Assembly (NCBI RefSeq): GCF_003939025.1
Contig: NZ_RQIH01000023.1
Location: forward strand, 1 to 64,000
Direction of reading: 5' to 3'
From: Rhizobium sophoriradicis
Lineage (GTDB): Bacteria > Pseudomonadota > Alphaproteobacteria > Rhizobiales > Rhizobiaceae
DNA length: 64,000 bases
A model generated the notes under the pieces. It was not told where the DNA came from. It made no database searches and was given only the letters and a program-made list of their open reading frames with translations. Of this stretch, positions 35,027-43,434 are shown in pieces; position 1 is the stretch's first letter; each line of letters begins with the position of its first letter. A program made the translations under genes and the position numbers.

Positions 35027-36136
35027 TCAGGCGTGGACGGGGCCGGCACTGCTCATGGCAGGGGTCTCGATGATCCGGCCGGTATCGGCGGCATAGAGGT
35101 GGATCGCATTGTGATCAATCGCGATGCCGATCGGATCGCCCGATTTCACGCTCACGGCATCCGTCAGCGCCACGGCAAAAGTCAGTCCGTCGAAATCGGC
35201 ATGCACGACGCGGCTCGCGCCGAGCTCTTCGATGAAATCGGCCGTCGCGATCAAGGCGCCGGGTGCATCCGGCGCCACCAGCAGGGCGGCCTCTGCGCGC
35301 ATGCCGAGCACGACGCGTTTGCCTTTCAGCGGCGCGGCGCGTTCGCGCGGCAGCGCAATCTTGCGGCTCTGGTCATAGACGAAGACACCTTCATCGTTGA
35401 TCGTGCCTTCGAGCAGGTTCATCGCCGGCGTGCCGACGAATCCTGCGACGAAGCGCGAGACCGGATGATGATAGACCTCTTCCGGCGTGCCGACCTGCTC
35501 GACCCTGCCGCCATTCATCACCACCAGCCGGTCGGCCAGCGTCATCGCCTCCGTCTGGTCATGGGTGACGAAGATCGAGGTGGCGCCGAGGCGGCGGTGG
35601 AGCCGACGGATTTCGGCGCGCATGGCGATGCGCAGCTTGGCGTCGAGGTTGGACAGCGGCTCGTCGAAGAGGAACACTTTCGGCTCGCGGATCATCGCGC
35701 GGCCCATGGCGACGCGCTGGCGCTGGCCGCCGGAAAGAGCGGCCGGGCGGCGGTCGAGGAAAGGTTCGAGGCTGAGCGCCTTGGCGACCTCGGTAATGCG
35801 TCGCTGACGCTCAGCCTTCGCGACGCCGGCCACCTTCAGCGCATAACCGATATTCTCGGCAACGGTCATATGCGGATAGAGCGCATAGTTCTGGAACACC
35901 ATCGCGCAGCCGCGCTCGCGCGGCTCCAGCTGGTTGACAACGCGGCGGTCAATGGCGATTTCGCCGCCGCTGATTTCCTCGAGACCGGCGATCATGCGCA
36001 AGAGCGTAGACTTGCCGCAGCCCGACGGGCCGAGGATGACAACGAATTCACCGGATTTAATCTCCAGGTCGACGCCGTGAACCACGGGATGCTTGCCGTA
36101 GCTCTTCTTCACATCACGGATTGAGATCGGTGCCAC
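35027..36136 (-). CDS. ugpC: ABC importer ATPase, UgpC/MsmK type
   Basis: This is a 369-residue ATPase of a carbohydrate or glycerol-phosphate importer. Walker A is GPSGCGKST (about 37-45), the Q-loop is at FQNYALYPHM, the signature is LSGGQRQRVAMGRA, Walker B is VFLFDEPLSNLDAKL and the switch His is in FVTHDQTEAMTLADR. A C-terminal TOBE/OB regulatory region follows (about 240-369). It is the last gene of the ugpB-A-E-C order, 12 bp after ugpE. Confidence 0.9.
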   Translation of the reverse strand: MAPISIRDVKKSYGKHPVVHGVDLEIKSGEFVVILGPSGCGKSTLLRMIAGLEEISGGEIAIDRRVVNQLEPRERGCAMVFQNYALYPHMTVAENIGYALKVAGVAKAERQRRITEVAKALSLEPFLDRRPAALSGGQRQRVAMGRAMIREPKVFLFDEPLSNLDAKLRIAMRAEIRRLHRRLGATSIFVTHDQTEAMTLADRLVVMNGGRVEQVGTPEEVYHHPVSRFVAGFVGTPAMNLLEGTINDEGVFVYDQSRKIALPRERAAPLKGKRVVLGMRAEAALLVAPDAPGALIATADFIEELGASRVVHADFDGLTFAVALTDAVSVKSGDPIGIAIDHNAIHLYAADTGRIIETPAMSSAGPVHA

Positions 36137-36148
36137 AGGTCTGTTCCT

Positions 36149-37063
36149 TCACTTCTCGGTGGAGATAAGGCCGCGCACGAACCAGCGCTGCATCAGGATG
36201 ACGAGCACCAGCGGCGGCGACATGATGATCAGGGTACCGGCCATCGCGACGTTCCAATCGGGCAGGCCGAATTCGGACGGGATCAGGGTCTTGAGCTGCG
36301 TCACCGCAATGCCGAAATTCGGATCGGTAGTGATCAGCAGCGGCCAGAGATACTGGTTCCATGCCCAGACGAACATGATGGTGAACAGCGCGATCATGTT
36401 CGGCCGCGACAGCGGCACCAGAATGTCCCAGAAGAACCGAACCGGGCCCGACCCATCCATCTTCGAGGCCTCGGCAAGTTCATCCGGAACCGTCAGATAG
36501 AACTGCCGGTAAAGGAACGTCCCGGTCGCGGTTGCGACCAGCGGCAGAACCAGGCCGGGGTAGGAATTCAGCAGACCCCATTCGAGCTTGATCTGGATGC
36601 CGGTAATCTGGGCCACGAGCCAGCTGATGCCGGTGACATCGAGGATCGTCTGGAATGGCTGCAGCGCATTGGCCGCGATCGAATAGGTCGGCACGATGCG
36701 CACTTCCAGCGGCAGCATCAGCGTGATGAAGATGATCCAGAAAATCACATAGCGGCCGCGGAAGCGGAAATAGACGATCGAGAAGCCTGCCATGGCGGAA
36801 AGGATAACCTTGCCGGCAGCGACCGACGTCGCGAAGATGATGCTGTGCAGCAGCTTGGTGCCGAGATCGGCGCGCACCCAGGCTTCCCGGGCGTTTTCCC
36901 AGAAATGCGAGCCCGGCGTCAGCGGCAGCGGCACGCGGTTGACTGTCTCCAGATCCAGCGTCGAGGCGATGATGACGATGGCGAAAGGCAGTAGCGCGAT
37001 GACCATGCCAAGCGCCAAAAGCGTATAGCAGATGAAGTTGAATATCGGCGTGCGTTCGATCAT
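36149..37063 (-). CDS. ugpE: ABC importer permease, UgpE type
   Basis: The 304-residue inner-membrane subunit has six helices. The cytoplasmic coupling EAA-loop is at LAEASKMDGSGPVRFFWDIL. The N-terminal helix FICYTLLALGMVIALLPFAI is a typical start for MalG/UgpE-type permeases. It lies 10 bp downstream of ugpA and 12 bp upstream of ugpC, so the operon is tightly packed. It pairs with UgpA to form the channel. Confidence 0.9.
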   Translation of the reverse strand: MIERTPIFNFICYTLLALGMVIALLPFAIVIIASTLDLETVNRVPLPLTPGSHFWENAREAWVRADLGTKLLHSIIFATSVAAGKVILSAMAGFSIVYFRFRGRYVIFWIIFITLMLPLEVRIVPTYSIAANALQPFQTILDVTGISWLVAQITGIQIKLEWGLLNSYPGLVLPLVATATGTFLYRQFYLTVPDELAEASKMDGSGPVRFFWDILVPLSRPNMIALFTIMFVWAWNQYLWPLLITTDPNFGIAVTQLKTLIPSEFGLPDWNVAMAGTLIIMSPPLVLVILMQRWFVRGLISTEK

Positions 37064-37073
37064 GTCCGCGACC

Positions 37074-37958
37074 TCACTTGTAGTGCACGCGCCGCTCGAT
37101 GAAGCGGAACTGGAAGATGGTGAGCATGACGACGAGCAGCATCAGGATGATCGATTGCGCCGCAGCGCCCGAATAATCCAGGCCCCGGAAGCCGTCGAAA
37201 TAGATCTTGTAGACCATGAGCTCCGTCGCCCGGGCCGGGCCGCCCTGCGTCATCACATCGACGATGCCGAAGGAATCCTGGAAGCTCTCGGTGATGTTGA
37301 TGACGAGCAGGAAGAACAATGTCGGCGTCAGCAGCGGCAGCTGGAGGTCCCACATGCGGCGCAGCGGCCCGGACCCATCCATGGCGGCCGCTTCGATTAG
37401 CGAGCGCGGAATACCCTGCAGAGCCGAGAGGAAGAAGATGAAATTATAGCCGATATATTTCCAGGAGAAGGCGACGATGACGGCGATCATCGCGTCCTTG
37501 CCGTCGAGCGCGGGATTCCAGAGGCCGGGCCAGACATGGTTGATGACCGAGAGAAGGCCGGCCTCCGGCGCCAGGATGAAGCGGAAGGCCAGCCCGAGAG
37601 CGGGCGCGGCGATCGCGTAGGGCCAGATGAAAACCGACCGGTAGATCTTGTGGCCGCGCAGTTCACGATCCGTCAAAAGCGCCAGGATGAGCGCTAGCCC
37701 CATGGCAATAATCGTCGAGCTGAAGCCGAAAACCATGCTGCGGGTGATCGATTCCCAATAGATCGGATCGCTGAGCAGCAGTTTGAAATTGTCGAAGCCG
37801 ACCCAGGCATTGCCGCCGCCCCATGGCTGCTCGAGCGTGAACGCCCAATAAAGCGCCTGCGCGCTTGGCCAGTAGAAGAAGACGAAGATCAGCAGCAGCA
37901 TCGGGAATGCGAAGAGAAGGCCGATCGTCGTCGAGGAGAAAGTGACGCGCTTTTCCAT
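37074..37958 (-). CDS. ugpA: ABC importer permease, UgpA type
   Basis: The 294-residue permease has six predicted helices and begins MEKRVTFSSTTIGLLFAFPM. Its EAA-loop is at LIEAAAMDGSGPLRRMWDLQ. The ATG at 37958 matches the family start; an in-frame start at 38042 would reach into the hairpin that follows ugpB. It partners with UgpE. The name rests on operon order and binding-protein similarity. I did not measure identity to E. coli UgpA. Confidence 0.88.
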   Translation of the reverse strand: MEKRVTFSSTTIGLLFAFPMLLLIFVFFYWPSAQALYWAFTLEQPWGGGNAWVGFDNFKLLLSDPIYWESITRSMVFGFSSTIIAMGLALILALLTDRELRGHKIYRSVFIWPYAIAAPALGLAFRFILAPEAGLLSVINHVWPGLWNPALDGKDAMIAVIVAFSWKYIGYNFIFFLSALQGIPRSLIEAAAMDGSGPLRRMWDLQLPLLTPTLFFLLVINITESFQDSFGIVDVMTQGGPARATELMVYKIYFDGFRGLDYSGAAAQSIILMLLVVMLTIFQFRFIERRVHYK

Positions 37959-38037
37959 GGGTGGTCGTTTTCGCCCTGGTTTGACTTCAGGCGCGGGCGG
38001 CAGCGCATCCGCGACTGGTTGGGAGAACTTACAAAGA

Positions 38038-38070
38038 CGCACCCGGCACGCACAAGGCGGGCCGGGTGCG
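38038..38070 (-). repeat. Hairpin between ugpB and ugpA
   Basis: CGCACCCGGC (38038-38047) and GCCGGGTGCG (38061-38070) are perfect 10-base arms with a 13-base loop. On the transcribed strand it lies just after the ugpB stop and is followed by TCTTTG. A partial terminator or 3' stabiliser here would raise binding-protein mRNA above permease mRNA. Confidence 0.6.
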
Positions 38071-38084
38071 GCTCAATTCGGCGA

Positions 38085-39440
38085 TCAGGGGAGCTGAACG
38101 TTCTTGTAGGTCTGCTGGAAGCGGCGCAGGAGCTGGTTGCCGCGTTCGGCAGCAGAGTCGAGCGAGGCCTGGACGTCGGCATTGTTGACGAAGATCGCCT
38201 GCAGGCCGTTGGCGATCTCGGTGCGGACCTGCAGCAGGCCGCCGAGACGGATGCCCTTGGCGGCTGCGTCGCCAGCCGGGGAAGCGGTCAGGCTCTGGAT
38301 GGCGAGTTCACGGCCGGCGTAAGGCGCCTTATCGTAGAAGCCCTGCTTCTTCAGATATTCGAAGCCGGAGTTGCGAACCGGGATGTAGCCGGTAACGGTC
38401 GACCAGGTCAGAGCTTCTTCGGGCTTCGCGATGAAGTTGAAGAAGGCAGCGGCTGCCTTGTACTCGGCGTCCGAATGGCCCTTCAGAACCCAGAGCGAAG
38501 CGCCGCCGACATATGAGCTGTGACGGGTTGCGTCACCATAGGTCGGGAGCATGGCAACGCCCCAGTTCATGCCCTGCTTGGCGGTGCGGCCGATATTCCC
38601 GTGGTCGCCGACCGAGGTCAGGATGACCTGGCAGTCGCCGGCGGCGAAGGCTTCAACGAAGGTCTGGCCGACGGCCTTGTTCTTGATGACGGCGAGCTTG
38701 TTGTCGTACCAGGACTTGAGATCCTTGATGTAGCTGACGAGAAGCGGGTTCTTGTTGAAGACCAGCTCGGCGTCGAGGCCTTCGAAGCCATTCTTCTTCG
38801 TGGCGATCGGCTCACCGTTGACGGCTTCGAACTGCTCGACGTACTGCCAGACTTCGTTGCTGGAGATGTCGAAGGCGAGCGGGCATGCATAGCCGGCGTC
38901 CTTCAGAGCCTTGAAGTCCTCACCGGCTTCCTTCCAGGTCGCCGGAGCATGATCCTTGCCGATCTTGGCGAAGGCGTCCTTGTTCCAGTAGAGCAAAGCG
39001 GTCGAGGAGTTGAAGGGGAAGGAATACATCTCGCCCTTCGACGTGGCGTAGTAGCCTGCGATACCCGAGAAGTAATCGTTCCAGTCGACGGTGTAGCCCA
39101 TGTCGGCCATCAGCTTGTTTGCCGGGTAGTAGGCGCCGGAGAGCATGATGTCGAGCGTGCCGGCGTCGGAAACCTGAGCGATGGTCGGCTGCTTGCCGGC
39201 GCGGAAGGCGGCAATGGTGTTCTGCAGGGAGGCGTCGTAGCTGCCCTGGCTGGTGCAGACGACTTCGTAATCGGCCTGCGACTGGTTGAAGCGATCGCAC
39301 TGTTCCTGGACACGCTTTGCGATGTCACCGGAATTACCGAACCAGAAGTCAATCTTGGTCTTTTCGGCGGCGGCAGCGGGGCCAGCAAGAAACGCTGTAG
39401 CGAGAAGGGCGCCAACGGCGCCGAGAAGCTTGGCTTGCAT
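38085..39440 (-). CDS. ugpB: ABC importer periplasmic binding protein, UgpB type
   Basis: The 451-residue solute-binding protein of the MalE/UgpB class begins with a signal peptide (MQAKLLGAVGALLATAFLAG, cleaved after the AAA run). The mature part carries PTIAQVSDAGTLDIM, GEMYSFPFNSSTALLYWNKD, GGASLWVLKGHSDAEYKAAA and TVTGYIPVRNSGFEYLKKQG, as in UgpB. The family takes up sn-glycerol-3-phosphate or glycerophosphodiesters; a sugar ligand is possible. The ATG at 39440 has GAGG upstream. It is the first gene of the operon. Confidence 0.85.
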   Translation of the reverse strand: MQAKLLGAVGALLATAFLAGPAAAAEKTKIDFWFGNSGDIAKRVQEQCDRFNQSQADYEVVCTSQGSYDASLQNTIAAFRAGKQPTIAQVSDAGTLDIMLSGAYYPANKLMADMGYTVDWNDYFSGIAGYYATSKGEMYSFPFNSSTALLYWNKDAFAKIGKDHAPATWKEAGEDFKALKDAGYACPLAFDISSNEVWQYVEQFEAVNGEPIATKKNGFEGLDAELVFNKNPLLVSYIKDLKSWYDNKLAVIKNKAVGQTFVEAFAAGDCQVILTSVGDHGNIGRTAKQGMNWGVAMLPTYGDATRHSSYVGGASLWVLKGHSDAEYKAAAAFFNFIAKPEEALTWSTVTGYIPVRNSGFEYLKKQGFYDKAPYAGRELAIQSLTASPAGDAAAKGIRLGGLLQVRTEIANGLQAIFVNNADVQASLDSAAERGNQLLRRFQQTYKNVQLP

Positions 39441-39549
39441 GAGAACCTCGAACGTAAAAGGGACGCGCACTTTCAGCGCACGCCCTATTAGCTGGTTCAA
39501 ATTGCCGCGGCCAATGAATATTACATGACATGAAATGAACGAAATCCAG

Positions 39550-39568
39550 TCGTCACAAAATCGTCACA
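39550..39568 (+). promoter_or_regulatory. Candidate Pho box upstream of ugpB
   Basis: TCGTCAC and TCGTCAC are repeated with an 11-base period around AAAA, matching the 7-4-7 layout of PhoB boxes and their GTCA cores. PhoB control of ugp genes is known in enteric bacteria and rhizobia. The repeat reads on the plus strand, opposite to ugpB, and sits about 110 bp upstream of its start. This weakens the assignment. Confidence 0.35.
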
Positions 39569-39742
39569 CGGTTGTTGTTCACAACTCTCAGGGGAAATAT
39601 TTAGATCAGCGCCGAGCGGTCTGCAAATATATTTACAGATGCACGCATCTATATTCTGGAGAGTACAATTTCAAAGAGTATTTAATATTTACTAATATTT
39701 TGGAATAGCTCACCTATTCATTGCTCCGTCATATCGAAACTT

Positions 39743-39783
39743 GCAAAAAACGTCCTCGTTTTGCCGTTGCACTGCTGTGCAAC
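39743..39783 (-). terminator. Possible terminator of the ROK regulator gene
   Basis: Two hairpins lie 20-60 bp beyond the ROK stop on the minus strand. GTTGCAC (39766-39772) pairs with GTGCAAC (39777-39783). AAAACG (39747-39752) pairs with CGTTTT (39757-39762) and gives a T6 run on the transcribed strand. Together they look like a termination region. Confidence 0.4.
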
Positions 39784-39803
39784 GCCCAGTTTCAGCCCCT
39801 AAA

Positions 39804-41009
39804 TTAGAGGGAATCCTTCAAAATTGCTGCAAAATGGGGGTCGAATGCGCGGCTGATCGGTCCGGCGGCAGCACCGAGCGCCACTGACCATGGATCGGCC
39901 ATGCCGGGCTGCAGGCGCGGCAGCGTCCGGCCGCGCCGTTCGGCGATCGAGGGCAGCAGCGGGCCGATGGCGGCAATCAACCGGTTCACCAGCGCTTCGG
40001 GGGCGCTGCCGCAGAGGATCACCGTCTGCGGATCGAAGACCGTTTCGACGAGATGGATGCTCCAGCGCAGGTCCGCCGCCGCCGCTTCGATCCAGGTATC
40101 GATGCCTGGATCGCCCCTCGAGGCGAGGTCGTTGATGTGCGCATGCAGATCGGGATCGGCGGGATCGATCGACAGGTACTGGTAGAGCGAGGCGAGCGAA
40201 GCGCGATGTTCAAGCGGCGTTGATTTGCCGTCGGCAAAGAGCAGCGCCATGCCGATCTCGCCGGCATTGCCGTTGGCGCCGCGATAGAGTTCGCCGTTCA
40301 GAATGAGGCCGGCGCCGATGCCGTAGCCGACGAACAGGCAAACGGCATGGTCGAGACCATGGGCGGCCCCCACCATACGCTCGGCAGTCGCGGCCGCCGC
40401 CGCATCGTTCTGCAGGCCGACATCGAGCCCGGTGCCGGCGGTCAGCGTTTCCAGCAGCGGAAACTTCTGCCAGGCCTCCATCATCCAGGGATCGTCGCCG
40501 CTGCCGGCGACGCCGAAGGGTCCGGGCATGGCGGCGCCGAGGCCGACCAGCCGCTTTTCCGATTGCTGGACGATCCCGGCAAGTTCTGCACGCACGCCGG
40601 CAACGAGATCGAGGATGACCTTCGTCCCTTCCGACGGGCCTCCGGCCGGGAGGCCGGCCTCATCGCGCACGAGAACATTGCCGACGAGATCGACGGCAAC
40701 CGCCCGCGTCACATGCCGGTCGATCTGCAGGCCGATCGCGAAGGCGCCCTCGGGAACAAGCCGATAAGGCGTCGAGGGCTGGCCTCTGCCCTTCCGCACC
40801 GCCTCCTGCGAACTGACGAGACCGTCGCGCTCCAGCTCCTCGATGATATTGGACACTGTCTGCTTGGTCAGCCGCGTCGCCCGCGCCAGATCGGCGCGCG
40901 AGAGCGCACCGTTGATCCTCAAGGCATCGATCATCACACGCCTGTTATGCGCGCTGGTGCCTTCGTGATTGGTGCCGCTCTTGGCCCGGATCGGCCTGAC
41001 GTCATTCAT
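39804..41009 (-). CDS. ROK-family transcriptional repressor
   Basis: This protein of about 401 residues has an N-terminal winged helix (NRRVMIDALRINGALSRADL, then TRLTKQTVSNIIEELERDGL) and a sugar-kinase-like ROK domain. The GNAGEIG motif is present. The CxCGxxGC zinc cluster usual in ROK proteins is missing; the region reads GKSTPLEHRASLASL. The ATG at 41009 has GAGG upstream. It is divergent from the sugar importer operon and probably represses it and itself through the dyad at 41053-41073. Confidence 0.9.
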   Translation of the reverse strand: MNDVRPIRAKSGTNHEGTSAHNRRVMIDALRINGALSRADLARATRLTKQTVSNIIEELERDGLVSSQEAVRKGRGQPSTPYRLVPEGAFAIGLQIDRHVTRAVAVDLVGNVLVRDEAGLPAGGPSEGTKVILDLVAGVRAELAGIVQQSEKRLVGLGAAMPGPFGVAGSGDDPWMMEAWQKFPLLETLTAGTGLDVGLQNDAAAAATAERMVGAAHGLDHAVCLFVGYGIGAGLILNGELYRGANGNAGEIGMALLFADGKSTPLEHRASLASLYQYLSIDPADPDLHAHINDLASRGDPGIDTWIEAAAADLRWSIHLVETVFDPQTVILCGSAPEALVNRLIAAIGPLLPSIAERRGRTLPRLQPGMADPWSVALGAAAGPISRAFDPHFAAILKDSL

Positions 41010-41052
41010 GTGCAATTGCCTCTTGACTCCAATAGAATGTTGGCGAAGTAAT

Positions 41053-41073
41053 AAGTCAAGACATTTGACTTAA
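41053..41073. promoter_or_regulatory. Operator-like dyad overlapping the ROK promoter
   Basis: TAAGTCAA (41053-41060) and TTGACTTA (41066-41073) are perfect 8-base arms around GACAT. On the minus strand the TTGACT in the left arm, 17 bases and TCTATT form a plausible -35/-10 pair for the ROK gene, so a repressor bound here would block its promoter. The size and AT-content resemble NagC/Mlc-type sites. Confidence 0.55.
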
Positions 41074-41237
41074 TAAGGGGCCGAAGAGTCCCAGGGAACG
41101 CAGGAGCCCGCACAGGGCCTCCAACGACGCTCCGAGATAACGGACCGGCACGGTTTTATGTCACGCGTGCCTTCTCGAAACCGATGGCGGAAAAACCGCC
41201 CTCGGCCATGCGTAAATGTCAAAAACTGGAGGCTGCA

Positions 41238-42476
41238 ATGCTGAAATCCTTGAACAAGACGCTTTTGGGTGCGGCCTTGATCGGCGCATCCCTTGCCCCG
41301 CATGCTTTCGCCGAGACGACGCTGAACGCGCTGTTCATGGCGCAGGCCGCTTACAGCGAGGCCGATGTGCGCGCCATGACCGACGCTTTCGCCAAGGCGA
41401 ACCCCGACATCAAGGTCAATCTCGAATTCGTTCCCTATGAGGGGTTGCACGACAAGACCGTGCTGGCGCAAGGTTCCGGTGGCGGTTACGACGTCGTCCT
41501 TTTCGACGTCATCTGGCCGGCCGAATACGCCACCAACAAGGTGCTGGTGGACGTCTCCTCCCGCATCACCGACGAGATGAAGAAGGGCGTGCTGCCGGGC
41601 GCCTGGACCACCGTGCAGTATGACGGCAAATATTACGGCATGCCCTGGATCCTCGACACCAAATATCTGTTCTACAACAAGGAAATCCTGGAGAAGGCCG
41701 GCATCAAGGCGCCGCCGAAGACCTGGGACGAACTGGCCGAGCAGGCAAAGGCGATCAAGGACAAGGGCCTGCTTGCCACCCCGATCGCCTGGAGCTGGTC
41801 GCAGGCCGAAGCGGCAATCTGCGACTACACCACGCTGGTCAGCGCCTATGGCGGCGATTTTCTGAAGGACGGCAAACCTGCCTTCCAGAGCGGTGGCGGC
41901 CTTGATGCCCTGAAATATATGGTGGCCAGCTATACGTCAGGCCTGACCAATCCGAACTCCAAGGAGTTCCTGGAAGAGGACGTCCGCAAGGTCTTCCAGA
42001 ACGGCGATGCCGCCTTCGCGCTCAACTGGACCTACATGTACAACATGGCCAACGATCCGAAGGACAGCAAGGTCGCGGGCAAGGTCGGCGTCGTGCCGGC
42101 GCCGGGCGTCGCCGGCAAGAGCGAGGCTTCGGCCGTCAACGGCTCGATGGGCCTCGGCATCACCTCCGCCAGCCAGCATCCCGACGAGGCCTGGAAATAC
42201 ATCACCTTCATGACCTCGCAGGCGACACAGAACGCTTACGCCAAGCTCAGCCTGCCGATCTGGGCCTCCTCCTACGCGGACCCGGCCGTTACCAAGGGCC
42301 AGGAAGAACTGATCTCGGCCGCGAAGGTCGGCCTCGCCGCCATGTATCCGCGCCCGACGACGCCGAAATATCAGGAGCTTTCGACGGCGTTGCAGCAGGC
42401 AATCCAGGAATCACTGCTCGGCCAGTCCACGCCCGAGGACGCGCTGAAGTCGGCCGCGGAAAACAGCGGCCTCTGA
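41238..42476 (+). CDS. ABC sugar importer periplasmic binding protein
   Basis: This 412-residue class-1 solute-binding protein has a signal peptide (MLKSLNKTLLGAALIGASLA, cleavage after AFA). The mature part has the usual extracellular sugar-binding pattern: GGGYDVVLFDVIWPAEYA, YYGMPWILDTKYLFYNKEIL, and a late WKYITFMTSQATQNAYAK. The ATG at 41238 has GGAGG upstream. It is first in the operon and is followed by a hairpin. The ligand is a sugar or sugar derivative, not determined by sequence. Confidence 0.9.
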   Translation: MLKSLNKTLLGAALIGASLAPHAFAETTLNALFMAQAAYSEADVRAMTDAFAKANPDIKVNLEFVPYEGLHDKTVLAQGSGGGYDVVLFDVIWPAEYATNKVLVDVSSRITDEMKKGVLPGAWTTVQYDGKYYGMPWILDTKYLFYNKEILEKAGIKAPPKTWDELAEQAKAIKDKGLLATPIAWSWSQAEAAICDYTTLVSAYGGDFLKDGKPAFQSGGGLDALKYMVASYTSGLTNPNSKEFLEEDVRKVFQNGDAAFALNWTYMYNMANDPKDSKVAGKVGVVPAPGVAGKSEASAVNGSMGLGITSASQHPDEAWKYITFMTSQATQNAYAKLSLPIWASSYADPAVTKGQEELISAAKVGLAAMYPRPTTPKYQELSTALQQAIQESLLGQSTPEDALKSAAENSGL

Positions 42477-42491
42477 GCCCGGCATGAACTC

Positions 42492-42514
42492 CGGGCGGCG
42501 CCTGTCGCCGCCCG
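42492..42514 (+). repeat. Hairpin between binding-protein and permease genes
   Basis: CGGGCGGCG (42492-42500) and CGCCGCCCG (42506-42514) are perfect 9-base arms with a 5-base loop (CCTGT). It starts 16 bp after the binding-protein stop. The position matches the hairpin after ugpB and suggests differential expression within the operon. Confidence 0.6.
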
Positions 42515-42549
42515 CCTCCCAAACCTGTGAATGAAGAAGGGTCGCCTCG

Positions 42550-43434
42550 ATGTCAAGCACATGGCTGACAACCCGCGCGTGGCTTTTGATGCTGCCGCTT
42601 CTCGTGGTCATGATCTCAGTCATCGGCTGGCCACTGGTCGATACCGTCGGCCTCTCCTTCACCGATGCCAAGCTCGTCGGCACCGGGGGCAATTTCGTCG
42701 GCATCGATAATTACGTGAAGATGCTCTCCGGCTCGAATTTCCAGCGCACCTTGGTCACGACCGCATGGTTCGCGATCGTCTCGGTCGCCGCCGAAATGGT
42801 GATCGGCGTGCTTGCAGCACTCCTGCTGAACCAGCAGTTCCGCGGCCGCACCGCGCTGCGCGCCCTGATGATCCTGCCCTGGGCGCTGCCGACGGTGGTC
42901 AACGCCACGCTCTGGCGGCTGATCTACAATCCGGAATACGGTGCGCTCAACGCTGCGCTGACGCAGCTCGGCCTGCTCGATGCCTATCGCTCCTGGCTCG
43001 GCGAGCCCGGCACGGCGCTCGCCTCCCTCATCGTCGCCGACTGCTGGAAGAATTTTCCGCTGGTGGCGCTGATCGCGCTTGCCGCACTCCAGGCCGTGCC
43101 GCGCGATATCACCGCGGCCTCGCTCGTCGACGGCGCCGGCGCGCTTGGCCGTTTCCGCTTCGTCATCCTGCCCTATCTCGCCGGCCCGCTGATGGTGGCG
43201 CTTGTGCTGCGCACGATCGAAGCCTTCAAGGTATTCGACATCATCTGGGTAATGACCCGCGGCGGCCCGGCCAACAGCACCCGCACGCTGTCAATCCTCG
43301 TCTACCAGGAAGCCTTCTCCTTCCAGCGGGCAGGTTCGGGCGCGTCGCTGGCCTTGATCGTCACACTTCTGGTGACGCTGCTCGCCGTCGGCTACGCCGC
43401 CCTGGTGCGCAGGACCGCGGGGAGTGCCGCCTGA
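42550..43434 (+). CDS. ABC sugar importer permease (MalF type)
   Basis: The 294-residue inner-membrane subunit has six predicted helices, beginning MSSTWLTTRAWLLMLPLLVV. The EAA-loop region is at ITAASLVDGAGALGRFRFVI. The stop (TGA) overlaps the next gene's ATG by one base, so the two permeases are translationally coupled. It forms the channel with the next product. Confidence 0.92.
   Translation: MSSTWLTTRAWLLMLPLLVVMISVIGWPLVDTVGLSFTDAKLVGTGGNFVGIDNYVKMLSGSNFQRTLVTTAWFAIVSVAAEMVIGVLAALLLNQQFRGRTALRALMILPWALPTVVNATLWRLIYNPEYGALNAALTQLGLLDAYRSWLGEPGTALASLIVADCWKNFPLVALIALAALQAVPRDITAASLVDGAGALGRFRFVILPYLAGPLMVALVLRTIEAFKVFDIIWVMTRGGPANSTRTLSILVYQEAFSFQRAGSGASLALIVTLLVTLLAVGYAALVRRTAGSAA

Larger units (their letters stand above)
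39441..39803. other. AT-rich intergenic region upstream of ugpB
   Basis: These 363 bases separate the ugp operon from the ROK regulator gene and hold no gene. They contain a direct repeat resembling a Pho box (39550-39568), a dyad AGATGC-AC-GCATCT (39637-39650), AT-rich blocks and two hairpins next to the ROK stop (39743-39783). The ugpB promoter must lie here. Confidence 0.6.

Noticed and set aside
39804..41009. ROK protein as a sugar kinase
   Set aside because: It has an N-terminal winged helix and lacks the zinc cluster, and it is divergent from the operon, so a repressor is the better call.
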